A stretch of DNA of 64,000 bases from CAWFXC01 sp963819735 (GCA_963819735.1 CAWFXC010000002.1:310001-374000); one strand, 5' to 3'; counted from the stretch's first letter, positions 1 through 9,098 are shown. The notes: generated from the sequence alone by a model not told the origin. Program-made: numbers and translations.

Positions 1-1
1 G

Positions 2-121
2 CTCACGTGGGCGCTCGAGCACGTCGACGAAGAGGACGTCGTGCTCGCGCATTCCCGCTTCCGCGCCGTCGACTCGCTGGCCCGGCTGCCCGAGGTGCTC
101 GAGGCCATCGCCGGCGCATGA
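2..121 (+). CDS. C-terminal end of an unidentified protein (partial)
   Basis: Only the last 39 codons lie in the window; the frame is open from the window edge to TGA at 119-121 and the peptide ends EVLEAIAGA. It is acidic and looks helical, with ordinary codon use for the region (G/C in third positions). No family could be recognised from so short a piece. The final codons run directly into a 14-bp tandem repeat, so the exact C-terminus may differ between strains. The frame is believable because it is GC3-rich and stops just before a non-coding gap, but the function is unknown. Confidence 0.6.
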   Translation, partial: LTWALEHVDEEDVVLAHSRFRAVDSLARLPEVLEAIAGA

Positions 122-168
122 TTCTCGCCGCATGATTCTCAGCGCCTGATTCTCGGCGCATGATCGAC
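113..168 (+). repeat. 14-bp tandem repeat, four copies, spanning a stop codon
   Basis: Four contiguous 14-base units, GGCGCATGATTCTC, GCCGCATGATTCTC, AGCGCCTGATTCTC and GGCGCATGATCGAC, start inside the last codons of the upstream gene and fill the start of the intergenic gap. Every unit contains a TGA. The period is not a multiple of three. It looks like a replication-slippage array. Confidence 0.85.
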
Positions 169-201
169 ACCTGACCGGCGGGCGAACGCAGGCCTGCTGC
201 G

Positions 202-207
202 TAGAAT
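202..207 (+). promoter_or_regulatory. Candidate -10 box (TAGAAT) of the TetR gene
   Basis: TAGAAT matches the TANNNT actinobacterial -10 pattern and lies 25 nt before the ATG of the TetR gene, with a purine-rich GGGAG ribosome-binding site in between. No convincing -35 is visible. Confidence 0.45.
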
Positions 208-232
208 CTCCCGTTTCACCCGGGAGCACAGC

Positions 233-907
233 ATGTCGTCAGCAGTCACTCCGGTCGCCAACGGCCCCCGTCGCTCCTCGCTCTCGCAGGAACGCTCGCG
301 CCGCACGCGTCAGGAGCTCGTCGACGCCGCGATCGCGCTGTGGACCGAGCGCGGGTGGAGCGAGGGCTTCGACACCACCACGGTCGAGGAAATCGCGCGC
401 GCCGCCGGCGTCACCAAGGGCACCTTCTACTTCCACTTCGCCCACAAGGAGGACGTCCTCCTCGAGATGGGCTGGGCCACCGGTGAGGTGCTGGTCGAAC
501 AGGGCAACCGGGCCATCGACGCGGGGACGTCACTCGACGACACGCTCGACCTGATGCTCACGTCGATGGCCCGCCGCACCGAACGCATGCCGCGCGCGGC
601 GATCGCCCGCACCCTCGACGAGTTCTACAAGCACCCGGTGCGGTCGAGCGACCACGACAGCCCCCGACGCGCCTGGCAGGCGGTGCTCGACCAGGGCCAG
701 GCGCGCGGTGACCTCCCCGCCGACGTCGACACCGCCGATCTCACCGACATGATCAACGCGGTCGTGATGGCGGCGGTCGAGGGCTGGGTGTCGGGCGCGC
801 ACCGCACGCTCGCACCCGTGCTGCGGCACCGCACCCGCGTGCTGCTCGCGGGCGTGCGGGTCGTCGGCCCGGCCGAGGGCGCCGGCGGCGGCGCGCGTCG
901 TCCATAG
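233..907 (+). CDS. TetR/AcrR family transcriptional regulator
   Basis: Cytoplasmic DNA-binding repressor-type protein of 224 aa. After a basic, disordered N-terminal tail of about 20 residues, residues 22-75 form the TetR_N domain; the helix-turn-helix is at about 50-70 with the motifs TTTVEEIARAAGV and KGTFYFHFAHKEDVL, the family hallmark. The C-terminal ligand domain (about 90-215) is diverged, so the inducer cannot be guessed. The ATG at 233 is preceded by GGGAG. It reads towards an amidohydrolase/acyl-CoA dehydrogenase operon starting at 1095, and the 187-bp gap between them carries 20-bp repeats containing an inverted repeat, which could be its operator. Acyl-CoA-responsive TetR proteins often sit beside fadE genes, so that ligand class is a reasonable guess only. 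Confidence 0.95.
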   Translation: MSSAVTPVANGPRRSSLSQERSRRTRQELVDAAIALWTERGWSEGFDTTTVEEIARAAGVTKGTFYFHFAHKEDVLLEMGWATGEVLVEQGNRAIDAGTSLDDTLDLMLTSMARRTERMPRAAIARTLDEFYKHPVRSSDHDSPRRAWQAVLDQGQARGDLPADVDTADLTDMINAVVMAAVEGWVSGAHRTLAPVLRHRTRVLLAGVRVVGPAEGAGGGARRP

Positions 908-963
908 ATCGCGCCTTCTCCTCCCGCGCTCCTTCCGCGCTCCCGGCACGACGGCCCCACTGC

Positions 964-1016
964 GTCACGTCGGGAGACGCGAAGTCACGTCGGGAGACGC
1001 GAAGTCACGTCGGGAC
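964..1016 (+). repeat. 20-bp direct repeats with internal dyad, possible operator
   Basis: Two full 20-base units (964-983, 984-1003) and a 13-base third copy (1004-1016) repeat exactly. Each full unit contains CGTCGGGAGACG, an inverted repeat CGTC-N4-GACG. The array lies between tetR and the amidohydrolase operon. Helically phased dyads (about two turns apart) suit a dimeric regulator such as the adjacent TetR; that assignment is inferred. Confidence 0.6.
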
Positions 1017-1048
1017 CCGGGCCATCTACGCATCCACGGTAACGGCGC

Positions 1049-1067
1049 TAGTTTTGGGCGCAGCCCA
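1049..1067 (+). promoter_or_regulatory. Candidate -10 (TAGTTT) with short hairpin before the amidohydrolase operon
   Basis: TAGTTT at 1049-1054 fits TANNNT and is followed by TGGGC-GCA-GCCCA (1055-1067), a perfect 5-bp inverted repeat. A strong AGGAGG lies just ahead of the GTG at 1095. The hairpin would be at the 5' end of the leader transcript. Confidence 0.35.
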
Positions 1068-1094
1068 GATACCCGCACACGCCAGGAGGCCACC

Positions 1095-2297
1095 GTGCCG
1101 TCACGCTTCCTCGACTTCCCGGTCTTCGACGCCGACAACCACATGTACGAGACGCCCGACGCGATGACGAAGTTCCTGCCGGACGACTCGAAGGGACTCA
1201 TCGACTACGTCGACGTGCGCGGCCGCACCAAGATCACGGTGAAGGGCACGATCAGCGAGTACATCCCCAATCCCACGTTCACGGTCGTTGCCGCACCGGG
1301 TGCGCAAGAGGAGTACTTCAAGAACGGCAATCCCGAGGGCAAGTCGCGCCGCGACATCATGGGCAAGCCGATCCGCGCGCTCCCCGGTTTCTTCGACCCC
1401 GAGCCGCGCATCAAGCTCATGGACGAGCTCGGCATCGACCGCGCGCTGATGTGGCCCACGCTCGCCAGCCTCATCGAGGAACGCCTGCGCGACGACCCGA
1501 TCGCCATCCACACCGTCATCCACGCGTTGAACCAGTGGATGCACGAACACTGGACGTTCAACTACGACGAACGCATCTTCCCGGTGCCGATCATCACGAT
1601 GCCGATCCTCGACCAGGCGATCGAGGAGCTCGAGTGGGTGCTCGAGCGCGGTGCGCGCATCATCCTCGTGCGCCCCGCGCCGGTCCCCGGTTTCATGGCG
1701 TCGCGCTCGATGGCCCTTCCGGAGTTCGACCCGTTCTGGCAGCGCGTGGTCGACGCCGACATCGTTGTGGGCATGCACGCGTCCGACAGCGGATACCAGC
1801 GCTACATCAACGAGTGGGAAGGCGTGCGCGACGGCGAGTTCCTGCCGTTCAAGAGCGGTTCCGGTTTCGCCGCCATCGTGTCGAGCGCGCACCGCGCGAT
1901 CGAGGACACCATGGCGTCGGTCGTCGGCCACGGTCTCTGCACGCGGTTCCCCACGATCAAGATCGTGCCGGTCGAGAACGGCAGCGCGTGGGTCCGGCCG
2001 CTCATCGACCACATGGAGCAGGCCTACGAGAGCGCGCCGCAGCTGTTCGACGAGCACCCGGTCGAGGTGCTGAAGCGCAACGTGTGGGTCCACCCGTTCC
2101 ACGAGGACGACCCCATCGGGTTGGTGGAGGTCATGGGCGCCGATCACGTGGTGTTCGGGTCCGACTACCCCCACCCCGAGGGGATGGCCGACCCCATCAC
2201 GTTCGTCGACGACCTCGAGGGTCTGCCCCCCGAGGACATCGCCAAGATCATGGGCGGCAACCTCGCCAACCTCATGGGCGTCGGCGCCCGCGTCTGA
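1095..2297 (+). CDS. Amidohydrolase-2 family metal-dependent hydrolase/decarboxylase
   Basis: 400-aa TIM-barrel protein of the amidohydrolase-related (ACMSD-like) superfamily. The first-strand metal motif appears as FDADNHMYE (residues 11-19) and the last-strand aspartate as GSDYPHPEG near residue 356, both typical of the actinobacterial amidohydro_2 group. Members catalyse non-oxidative decarboxylation or hydrolysis of carboxylates, but substrate specificity is not evident here. The GTG start is chosen because AGGAGG lies 5-6 nt upstream. It is followed after 14 nt by an acyl-CoA dehydrogenase pair, so it is likely the first gene of a three-gene operon, possibly under the TetR protein encoded upstream. 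Cytoplasmic, no signal peptide. Confidence 0.9.
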   Translation: MPSRFLDFPVFDADNHMYETPDAMTKFLPDDSKGLIDYVDVRGRTKITVKGTISEYIPNPTFTVVAAPGAQEEYFKNGNPEGKSRRDIMGKPIRALPGFFDPEPRIKLMDELGIDRALMWPTLASLIEERLRDDPIAIHTVIHALNQWMHEHWTFNYDERIFPVPIITMPILDQAIEELEWVLERGARIILVRPAPVPGFMASRSMALPEFDPFWQRVVDADIVVGMHASDSGYQRYINEWEGVRDGEFLPFKSGSGFAAIVSSAHRAIEDTMASVVGHGLCTRFPTIKIVPVENGSAWVRPLIDHMEQAYESAPQLFDEHPVEVLKRNVWVHPFHEDDPIGLVEVMGADHVVFGSDYPHPEGMADPITFVDDLEGLPPEDIAKIMGGNLANLMGVGARV

Positions 2298-2311
2298 GCG
2301 GGAGCGTCTGC

Positions 2312-3451
2312 GTGGAGCTCGAGCTCTCCGACGAACAACTGGAACTGCGCGACAACGTGCGGCAGGTGCTCGAGGGCATCTCGCCGCCTGCGGTCGTGCG
2401 CGCGGTCTACGACGACGGCGCGTCCGCCGACCCGGTCTGGGCCCAGATGGTCGAGCTGTACTGGCCGGCGGTGGCGATCGCCGAGGACCTCGGCGGCCTC
2501 GGGCTCGGCTTCGTCGAGCTCGCCATCGTCACCGAGGAGCTGGGCCGGGCCGTGGCGCCGGGCCCGTTCCTTGCCACTGCCACGCAGTTCGCTCCGTTGG
2601 TGCGCGAAGCCGGTTCACCCGAGCACCACGCGGCGTTCCTCACCCCGGTCGCCGAGGGCACGCGCACCGGCACCGTCGCGCTGGCGGAGGCCGACCGCTA
2701 CGAGCTCGCGGCGGTACGGACCACCGCCCGCCCCTCCCCCGACGGTTGGGTGCTCGACGGCGTGAAGACCTCGGTGTTCGACGGCGCCACCGCCGACGAG
2801 ATCGCGGTGGTCGCGCGCGCGGAGGGGTTCACGGGCGACGATGGCATCGGGGTGTTCGTGGTGCCCGGCGTCGCGGCGAAGGCCGACGCGCGCGCGGTCC
2901 TCGATCCCACGATGCCTGTCGCCGACGTGCGCTTCGACAACGTCGTCGTCGGTGAGGATCGTGTGCTCGCCGCACCCGGCGACGGCCGCGCCGCGCGCGC
3001 CGTCGAGCGCGCGCAACAGGAAGCAACCGTTGCGTTGGCCTTCGCGACCGTCGGCGCGTGCCGGCTGATCTTCGAGGCCACGTTGCAGTACGCCAAGGAC
3101 CGCGAGCAGTACGGCAAACCGATCGGCTCCTTCCAGGCGCTCAAGCACCGCCTCGCCGACATGTTCCTCTCGGTCGAGCGCGCCACCGCGCTCTGCTACT
3201 ACGCCGCGCTCACCATCGCCGAGGACGACCCCCGCCGGGCCGAAGCCGCCTCACTGGCCAAGGCCGCCGCCGGCGACTGTCAACGACTGCTCGCCCAGGA
3301 AGGGCTCCAGCTCCACGGCGGCATCGGGTACACGTGGGAGCACGACCTCCACTTCCTGTTGAAGCGGGCGAAGTCGGGGGGCGCGCTGCTCGGCACCGCG
3401 AGCGCCCACCGGGCGAACCTCGCCCGCATGCTTGGCCTGGTGTCGGCATGA
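2312..3451 (+). CDS. Acyl-CoA dehydrogenase (FadE-like), first of a coupled pair
   Basis: 379-aa flavoprotein of the acyl-CoA dehydrogenase family, predicted to introduce the alpha-beta double bond into an acyl-CoA. The N-terminal helical domain begins LELSDEQLELRDNVRQVL; the middle beta domain is poorly conserved (VALAEADRYE where SEPGAGSD is usual); the C-terminal helical domain carries YAKDREQYGKPIGSFQALKH and the QLHGGIGYTWEHDLHF motif. GTG at 2312 is preceded by GGGAG and lies 14 nt after the amidohydrolase stop. Its TGA overlaps the ATG of the next dehydrogenase (ATGA). Adjacent, dissimilar FadE pairs form alpha2beta2 heterotetramers in mycobacterial sterol side-chain degradation; by analogy these two may form one enzyme, which is inference. 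Confidence 0.93.
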   Translation: MELELSDEQLELRDNVRQVLEGISPPAVVRAVYDDGASADPVWAQMVELYWPAVAIAEDLGGLGLGFVELAIVTEELGRAVAPGPFLATATQFAPLVREAGSPEHHAAFLTPVAEGTRTGTVALAEADRYELAAVRTTARPSPDGWVLDGVKTSVFDGATADEIAVVARAEGFTGDDGIGVFVVPGVAAKADARAVLDPTMPVADVRFDNVVVGEDRVLAAPGDGRAARAVERAQQEATVALAFATVGACRLIFEATLQYAKDREQYGKPIGSFQALKHRLADMFLSVERATALCYYAALTIAEDDPRRAEAASLAKAAAGDCQRLLAQEGLQLHGGIGYTWEHDLHFLLKRAKSGGALLGTASAHRANLARMLGLVSA

Positions 3452-4639
3452 AGCTCACCTTCTCCCCTGAGGTCGAAGAGTTCCGCCGCGAGTTCCTCAC
3501 CTGGCTCGACGAAAACCGCCCGAGCGAAGGGGAGATGGAAGCCGAGCCCGCGCGGTCGAGCGCACACGCGCCCGGATGGGCGCGCCGCTGGACCCGGCGC
3601 ATGTTCGACGACGGTTGGCTCGTGCCGGGCTGGCCGCCCGAGCGGGGCGGCCGCAACGCGGGACCGGTCGAGCAGCTCGTCTACCTGGAGGAGCTCCAGC
3701 GCGCGGGCGTGCCCCGCACCACAAACCCGCAGGGCCTCGGCATCATCGCTCCGTCGATCCTCGACTTCGGCACCGAAGCGCAGATCCGCGACTACGCGAT
3801 GCCGCTGCTCCGCGGCGAGCGCACCGCATGCCTCGGCATGAGCGAGCCGGGCGCGGGCAGCGACCTCGCGTCACTCAGCACGCGCGCGGTGCTCGACGGC
3901 GACCGGTTCGTGGTGAACGGCCAGAAGGTGTGGACGTCGGGCGCCAACTACGCCGAGTTCTGCTTCCTTTTCTGCCGCACGGATCCCGACCTGCCGAAGC
4001 ACAAGGGCATCAGCATCCTGCTCCTCGACATGGACACGCCCGGCGTCACCGTGCGGCCGCTCCCCGAGATCATCGATCCCGCGCACCCGGACCTCAACGA
4101 GGTGTTCTTCTCCGACGTCGAGATCCCGGCCGCGAACCTGGTCGGCGAGCTCAACAACGGATGGGCGATGGCCAACGGCTCACTCGCCCACGAACGCGGC
4201 ATGGTCTGGCTGAACGCGGTCATGACCCTCGAGGGCGACATGGCGCGCCTGCTCGGGGAGACCCCTGCGTTGGTCGCCAACCTGTCGGAGATCGAGCGGG
4301 CGGTGTCGATCGACCGGGTCATGGAGCTCTACACCGACGTGCAGGCCGCCCGCTGTCTGGGGTACCGCGGATTCGCCCGGCTGATCCGCGGCGGCACCGC
4401 GCCGGAGCAGGCGCTCATGAAGGCGTTCGCCAGCGAGACCCGCCGCGAGCTCAACCTCGTGGCCTCGGAGATGCAAGGCGCGGCGAGCCGTCGACACCTC
4501 GGTGCACACCGGCCTCGACGACACCGGCACCTGGCTGGAGTCCTACTTCCGTTCGTTCGGCGCGACCATCTCCGCCGGGTCCTCGGAGATCCAGCGCAAC
4601 ATCATCTCGGAGCGCGTGCTCGGCCTTCCTCGCAACTGA
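3448..4639 (+). CDS. Acyl-CoA dehydrogenase, second of the pair (frameshifted near the 3' end)
   Basis: Flavin-dependent acyl-CoA dehydrogenase of about 396 aa once repaired. The FAD/substrate loop MSEPGAGSDL is at residues 131-140, followed by VNGQKVWTSGA. The frame from ATG 3448 is good to ELNLVASEMQGAAS, then garbles; one frame further on (+1) the expected end continues as VDTSVHTGLDDTGTWLE, SAGSSEIQRNIISERVLG and LPRN, stop 4637-4639. One extra base at about 4478-4490 explains this. Because both halves are conserved, a sequence error or very recent mutation is more likely than old decay. The start overlaps the upstream gene's stop, implying translational coupling. Confidence 0.9.
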
Positions 4640-4668
4640 GCCGCGGCCCAGCGGGTTCATCCGCGTGC

Positions 4669-5890
4669 TCAGGCGGCGAGGACGAGTTGGGTGTCGGGGC
4701 CGCGGGTGAGTTTCCAGCCTTGTTCGTGGCAGGCGACGTGGTGGCGACGGCACAACAACGCACAGTTCGTGAGGTCGGTTTCGCCGCCGTGGAGCCAGTG
4801 GGTGAGGTGATGGACGTCGCACCAGGCGGCGTCGACCCGACAGCCGGGGAACTGGCAGTGCTCGTCACGCAGGATGACCGCACGACGCAACGCCCGGGAC
4901 ACGGTGCGGCTACGGCGGCCGAGGTCGAGCACTTCGGACCGGCCCCGCAGGAGGACCCGACCGAGGGTCGTGTCGCACAGGAGGCGTTCCATCGCGGTAC
5001 GGGGGACGGGTCCGCAGCCGAGGATGTCGCAACGGGCGGATTGCAGATCGATCGGACCGTCGCCGAGGAGGGTCTCGTAGGTGACGATCGCGTCGACCGC
5101 CAGGGCCGGTACCTGACGATCGGGGTCACCGGTCACGCCACCGCCGATGGCTGCTTCGCACAAGGCGACGAGCGCGTCGGCGCGGCGTTGCGCCAACGAC
5201 CGTGGCGGCAGGAGCCCCGCCGGCGGGGTCGGGAGGTTCGCGGGCGTCGAGAGCCCGGATCACGGTCGCGGTCGCCGTCGGGTCGAGGAACCCGCCGAGC
5301 ACACCACCACCGGTGGTGGGCGAGATGTGGAAGTGACGACGATCGAAGTTCGCCGCCGCGTCACGCCGCGCGAGTTCATCGTCGGCGAGTTCCCGCCACC
5401 GACGCACCACGGTCACGAGATCGTCAGGCGTCACGGCCTCAGCCGCGGTCAACAACGAATCCTCATGTTCCGTGTATTGCTCGGCGCGGCTGTGCGCGGC
5501 GGAAGCCAACACCTCCACGTGCGCGACCGACACCACCCCCTCGGCCAGCGCGGCCGCCGTCACGTCATGGTCACGAACCAGACGCGCGGTACGCACCAAC
5601 CGGACCGCCACCACACGAGTGACCGGCGCTCGTTCCGTCAGCCACGCCGGGGCGCTGGTCGCACCATCGTCGGCCCACGCCGACACCGCATCCCACCCAC
5701 CCGCGCACCGCACGACCTCCGCCGCGACCCGTTCCTGATGGGCCAGCAACTCCAACAGGCGATCCGACCGGGCCTGCGACGACCACCCCGAACGATCCTC
5801 CGCCGCCACGAGCGCCCAACCCTCGCGCACCCCACTCATCGGATCCGACACGAACATGCACCGATCAAACCACGGGGGTACGACACTCAT
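4669..5890 (-). CDS. DUF222/HNH endonuclease-domain (13E12 repeat-like) protein, frameshifted
   Basis: About 406 aa when one extra base is removed. The N-terminal part (from MSVVPPWFDR at 5890) has the helical DUF222 region with LLELLAHQERVAAEVV and FLDPTATATVIRALDAREPPDP. The C-terminal part carries the HNH core: RDEHCQFPGCRVDAAWCDVH, HHLTHWLHGGETDLTNCALL and CRRHH, including the zinc cysteines. The two halves are in different frames; deleting one base in the GGGG run at 5225-5228 gives a continuous PPDPPAGLLPPRSLAQRR junction. Such proteins are abundant, multicopy and variable in actinomycetes; their cellular role is not established. Start is uncertain (ATG 5890 or 5857). It is convergent with the upstream acyl-CoA dehydrogenase and unrelated to it by function. 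Confidence 0.88.
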
Positions 5891-6121
5891 CCTCGCCTCG
5901 AGCGTCCGGCCCGAGTCAAGGGCAGAGTGTTCGCCGGCCTGGCCCGGCTCCATCTGAACGTTCGGGGTGCTGGCACGAACGCGGGTCCCTTGCTGGCCCC
6001 CTTGGCGGGATCCCGGACTGAAGGCACACTGCATCCGGAGGGCCGGAACTGTCACAACCGCGCAGGAGGCTGACGGGACAGTGGGGCCAGGGCGGCGAGG
6101 ACGAATGGGCAGCGGGCCCAA

Positions 6122-8626
6122 GTGAAGCGCGGCTGGGGCATCGCCCACTACCGCTTCCGGACCACGCTCCGGCAGCGATGGGGTGGCTACGTCGCCGTCG
6201 TGCTGCTCGTCGGCTTCGTGGGCGGGCTGGCATTGGGCGCGCTCGCGGCGGCGCGGCGCACGCAGTCGTCGTTCCCGACGTACCTCGCGAGCACGAACCC
6301 GTCCGACCTGATCGTGCGCCACGACGACAGCCAGAACGACGACAACAGCAGCGACGCCGCGTTCCGGCAGACGATCGCGCACCTGCCCCACGTGAAGGAC
6401 GCCGCGAGCTCGACCGGGCCCAGCGTGCAGACCCTCGACAAGCACGGGGTGCCCGACCACGACCCGGCCCACGTGCGGTTCAACTCCTCCGTGATCGCGC
6501 AGGCCGATGTCGACGGCCTGTTCTACGACCAGTTCCGGCCCACGGTGGTCGACGGTCGCGCCGCCGACCCGAAGCGGCCCGACGAGATGGTCATGACCGC
6601 CGGCGCGGCCGCGATCCTGAACCTGCACGTGGGCGACGTCGTGCCCTTCGGCTTCTACACGAATGCCGATACCTTGCTGCCGACCTACGGCACGGGCAAG
6701 CAGACCCCGGTACGCAAGATCGACATCAAGTTGGTCGGCATCGTGGTGTTCCCCGACGCGATCGTGCGTGACGACTTCGACCGCGCGCAGAACTTCCTCC
6801 TCTTTTCCCCTTCGCTCACGACGCCGCTCCTCCAGTGCTGCGCCAACGGCCTCCTCACCGGTGTGCAACTCGATCACGGCAGCCGCGACGTTCCGGCCGT
6901 CGAGTCGGAGATCAAGCAGGCGCTCCCGAACTCGAGCGTGGTCCTCGTGACCTCCTCGATCGCGGCGACGGCGGAGCGCGCAATCCGCCCGGCGGCGATC
7001 GCGCTCGGGGTGTTCGGCCTCATCGCGGCGTTGGCCGTGCTGCTGATCGCGGCGCAGGTGATCGGACGGCAGCTGCGCTTCGGGAGTGACGATCTCGGGG
7101 TGCTCCGTTCGCTCGGCGCGGGCCCGGCCACCACGTCGACCGACGGGCTACTCGGTGTCTTGGGCGCGGTCGCAATCGGCGCGCTGCTGGCCGCGGTGGT
7201 CGCGGTCGCGCTATCACCGATCGCGCCGCTCGGTCCCGTCCGCCCGGTCTATCCGTCGCGCGGCATCGCGTTCGACTGGACCGTGCTCGGCAGCGGCGTC
7301 GCGGTGCTGATCGTGGTGCTCGGCGCGTTGGCGATCGCGATGGCGTACCGGGACGCGCCGCATCGGGTGGCCCGGCGCACCCGACCCGAGTCGACGCACC
7401 CGAGGAGCGTGTGGCGGGCGGCGGCCGCGGCCGGGATGCCGACCCCGGCGGTCACCGGGATCCGCTTCGCACTCGACCCGGGCCGGGGCAAGAACGCGGT
7501 GCCGGTGCGGTCGGCGATCCTGGGCACGCTCCTGGCCATCGCCGTGGTGGTCGCCACGGTGACGTTCGGCACCAGCCTCAGCACGCTCGTGTCGCGGCCC
7601 GCGCTGTACGGCTGGAACTGGAGCAACGAGCTGGTCGGCCCGTACTTCGGGTTCGCCGACGTTCCGCAACCGAAGGCGGGCCAGCTGCTCGACCAGGATC
7701 GAGACGTCGAGGCGTGGTCCGACGTGTCGTTCGACACCTTCCGCATCGACGGCCAGACGGTGCCGGTGATCGGTACCGGCGTGCACGCGAACGTGGCGCC
7801 GCCGGTGTTGTCGGGCCACGCGCTCGACGCCCACAACCAGGTCGTGCTCGGCGGGGCCACCCTCGCCGCGCTGCACAAGCACATCGGCGACACCGTCGAG
7901 GTCGACAACGGTCAGTCGAAGCCGACGCGGCTGCTCATCGTCGGCACCGCGACGCTGCCGGCGGTCGGCGCCCAGTCCAGCCTGCACTCGGAGATCGGCA
8001 GCGGCGCGGTGCTGTCCCGCTCGCTCATCCCCGCGCTCGACTCGGGCTTCGGCGACCTCCCGGGAAGCCCGGAAGCGATCCTCGTGCGCTTCCGCGCCGG
8101 CGTCGACGCCGCCACCGCCCACAATTCGTTGACCAAGATCGCCCACGAGTTGAACGTGCTGGGCCACGGGCCGCCGTCGATCGTGTCGGTGCAACGACCG
8201 GCCGAGATCGTCAACTACGGCACGCTCGGTTCCACACCGGCGCTGCTCGGGGCCGGGTTGGCAGCGGCCGCGATCGTGGCGTTGGGGTTGACCCTCGTCG
8301 CGTCGGTGCGCCGCCGGCGGCGTGACCTCGCCCTCCTCAAGACACTCGGATTCACCCGGCGGCAGCTGGCCGCCACGGTCTCGTGGCAGTCGAGCGTGGC
8401 GGTGATCATCGGGATCGTCGTGGGCGTCCCCCTCGGCATCGTCGCCGGTCGGGTGCTCTGGAACCAGTTCGCGAACCAACTCCACGTGGTGCCGCAACCG
8501 ACCGTGCCCGGGTTGACCATCGCCCTGATCGCCGTCGGCGCGCTGGTGCTGGCGAACATCGTCGCAACGGTGCCCGGGCGCAGCGCGGCGCGTACGCCGA
8601 CTGCGGTGCTCCTCCGCGCCGAGTAA
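6122..8626 (+). CDS. FtsX-like ABC transporter permease, 834 aa
   Basis: Membrane protein of the MacB/FtsX permease class. An N-terminal transmembrane segment (about 22-45, YVAVVLLVGFVGGLALG) is followed by a large extracytoplasmic domain, then several membrane helices around 290-410, a second repeat of the same plan starting near 455, and a final FtsX domain with RRRRDLALLKTLGFTRRQL at about 725-745. The duplicated layout is normal for long members of the family. They work with a LolD/MacB-type ATPase to export or mechanically transmit signals, but no ATPase gene is adjacent, which is odd. The start GTG 6122 has no good ribosome site; a 14-codon frame (GTG 6081, after AGGAGG at 6063-6068) ends at 6123-6125, overlapping it, and may couple translation. 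Flanking 5891-6121 holds nothing else recognisable. Confidence 0.88.
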   Translation: MKRGWGIAHYRFRTTLRQRWGGYVAVVLLVGFVGGLALGALAAARRTQSSFPTYLASTNPSDLIVRHDDSQNDDNSSDAAFRQTIAHLPHVKDAASSTGPSVQTLDKHGVPDHDPAHVRFNSSVIAQADVDGLFYDQFRPTVVDGRAADPKRPDEMVMTAGAAAILNLHVGDVVPFGFYTNADTLLPTYGTGKQTPVRKIDIKLVGIVVFPDAIVRDDFDRAQNFLLFSPSLTTPLLQCCANGLLTGVQLDHGSRDVPAVESEIKQALPNSSVVLVTSSIAATAERAIRPAAIALGVFGLIAALAVLLIAAQVIGRQLRFGSDDLGVLRSLGAGPATTSTDGLLGVLGAVAIGALLAAVVAVALSPIAPLGPVRPVYPSRGIAFDWTVLGSGVAVLIVVLGALAIAMAYRDAPHRVARRTRPESTHPRSVWRAAAAAGMPTPAVTGIRFALDPGRGKNAVPVRSAILGTLLAIAVVVATVTFGTSLSTLVSRPALYGWNWSNELVGPYFGFADVPQPKAGQLLDQDRDVEAWSDVSFDTFRIDGQTVPVIGTGVHANVAPPVLSGHALDAHNQVVLGGATLAALHKHIGDTVEVDNGQSKPTRLLIVGTATLPAVGAQSSLHSEIGSGAVLSRSLIPALDSGFGDLPGSPEAILVRFRAGVDAATAHNSLTKIAHELNVLGHGPPSIVSVQRPAEIVNYGTLGSTPALLGAGLAAAAIVALGLTLVASVRRRRRDLALLKTLGFTRRQLAATVSWQSSVAVIIGIVVGVPLGIVAGRVLWNQFANQLHVVPQPTVPGLTIALIAVGALVLANIVATVPGRSAARTPTAVLLRAE

Positions 8627-8666
8627 CCGCGAACCCGCGGTAGCCCACACCCGCGCGCCCCGGTGC

Positions 8667-8672
8667 CAGACT
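8667..8672 (+). promoter_or_regulatory. Candidate leaderless -10 (CAGACT)
   Basis: CAGACT, one mismatch from TANNNT, ends 6 nt before the ATG at 8679, and no ribosome-binding site is present. This spacing is that of a leaderless promoter where transcription begins at the start codon. Confidence 0.4.
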
Positions 8673-8678
8673 CTCGGG

Positions 8679-9044
8679 ATGGGCATGTTGGACGGGCTGT
8701 TGCTGCGAGGTCTCCAGAAGTACATCCCCGAGGGCTCCACCGTCCTCGGCGTCGAATCGGGTCGCAGTGACGCATTGGGCGAGACCCGCAAGATGAATGC
8801 GGTGCTCACCACCGACTCCCTGCTGATTGCCACGTCGGTGCGGACCAAGACCATCCTCACCGTGATCCCGCGGGCCGACATCCGCTCGGTCGAGCCGGTC
8901 GACCCCGAGAAGCCGAAGGTCGTGAACATCGCGTACGACGACTACGCGCGCGCGATCAAACGGGTGGTGAAGCTCGATCTCAGCCGGCGGCGCGACCGGG
9001 CCGGCATCATCTCCCAGCTCGAGGCCACGACGTCCGACGGCTGA
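8679..9044 (+). CDS. Small conserved-type protein, possible bacterial PH-like domain
   Basis: 121-aa cytoplasmic protein with no signal or membrane helix. The pattern of alternating strands (NAVLTTDSLLIATSV, KTILTVIPRADIRSVEPVD) followed by a C-terminal amphipathic helix (RRDRAGIISQLEA) resembles bacterial pleckstrin-homology (YokE/bPH-like) proteins, whose first strands report the threshold value of a small molecule or lipid. That resemblance is by eye only. It begins with ATG 8679, lacks an obvious Shine-Dalgarno and has a -10-like hexamer 6 nt upstream. It lies alone between a permease and a P450 gene. Function unknown. Confidence 0.8.
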   Translation: MGMLDGLLLRGLQKYIPEGSTVLGVESGRSDALGETRKMNAVLTTDSLLIATSVRTKTILTVIPRADIRSVEPVDPEKPKVVNIAYDDYARAIKRVVKLDLSRRRDRAGIISQLEATTSDG

Positions 9045-9098
9045 GCACGCGGGGACGGGCGCCGCCCGCTCCCCGCGCTCACCTGCGAGAGTGACGTC

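Noticed and set aside
4669..5890. HNH domain read as a homing endonuclease or insertion element
   Set aside because: No terminal repeats, no interrupted gene, no transposase; the DUF222 domain and gap position fit the ordinary 13E12-like multicopy family.
6663..6950. Short plus-strand frame within the permease gene
   Set aside because: Arg/Ser/Pro-rich out-of-frame product of GC-rich coding DNA; no ribosome site and no conserved pattern.
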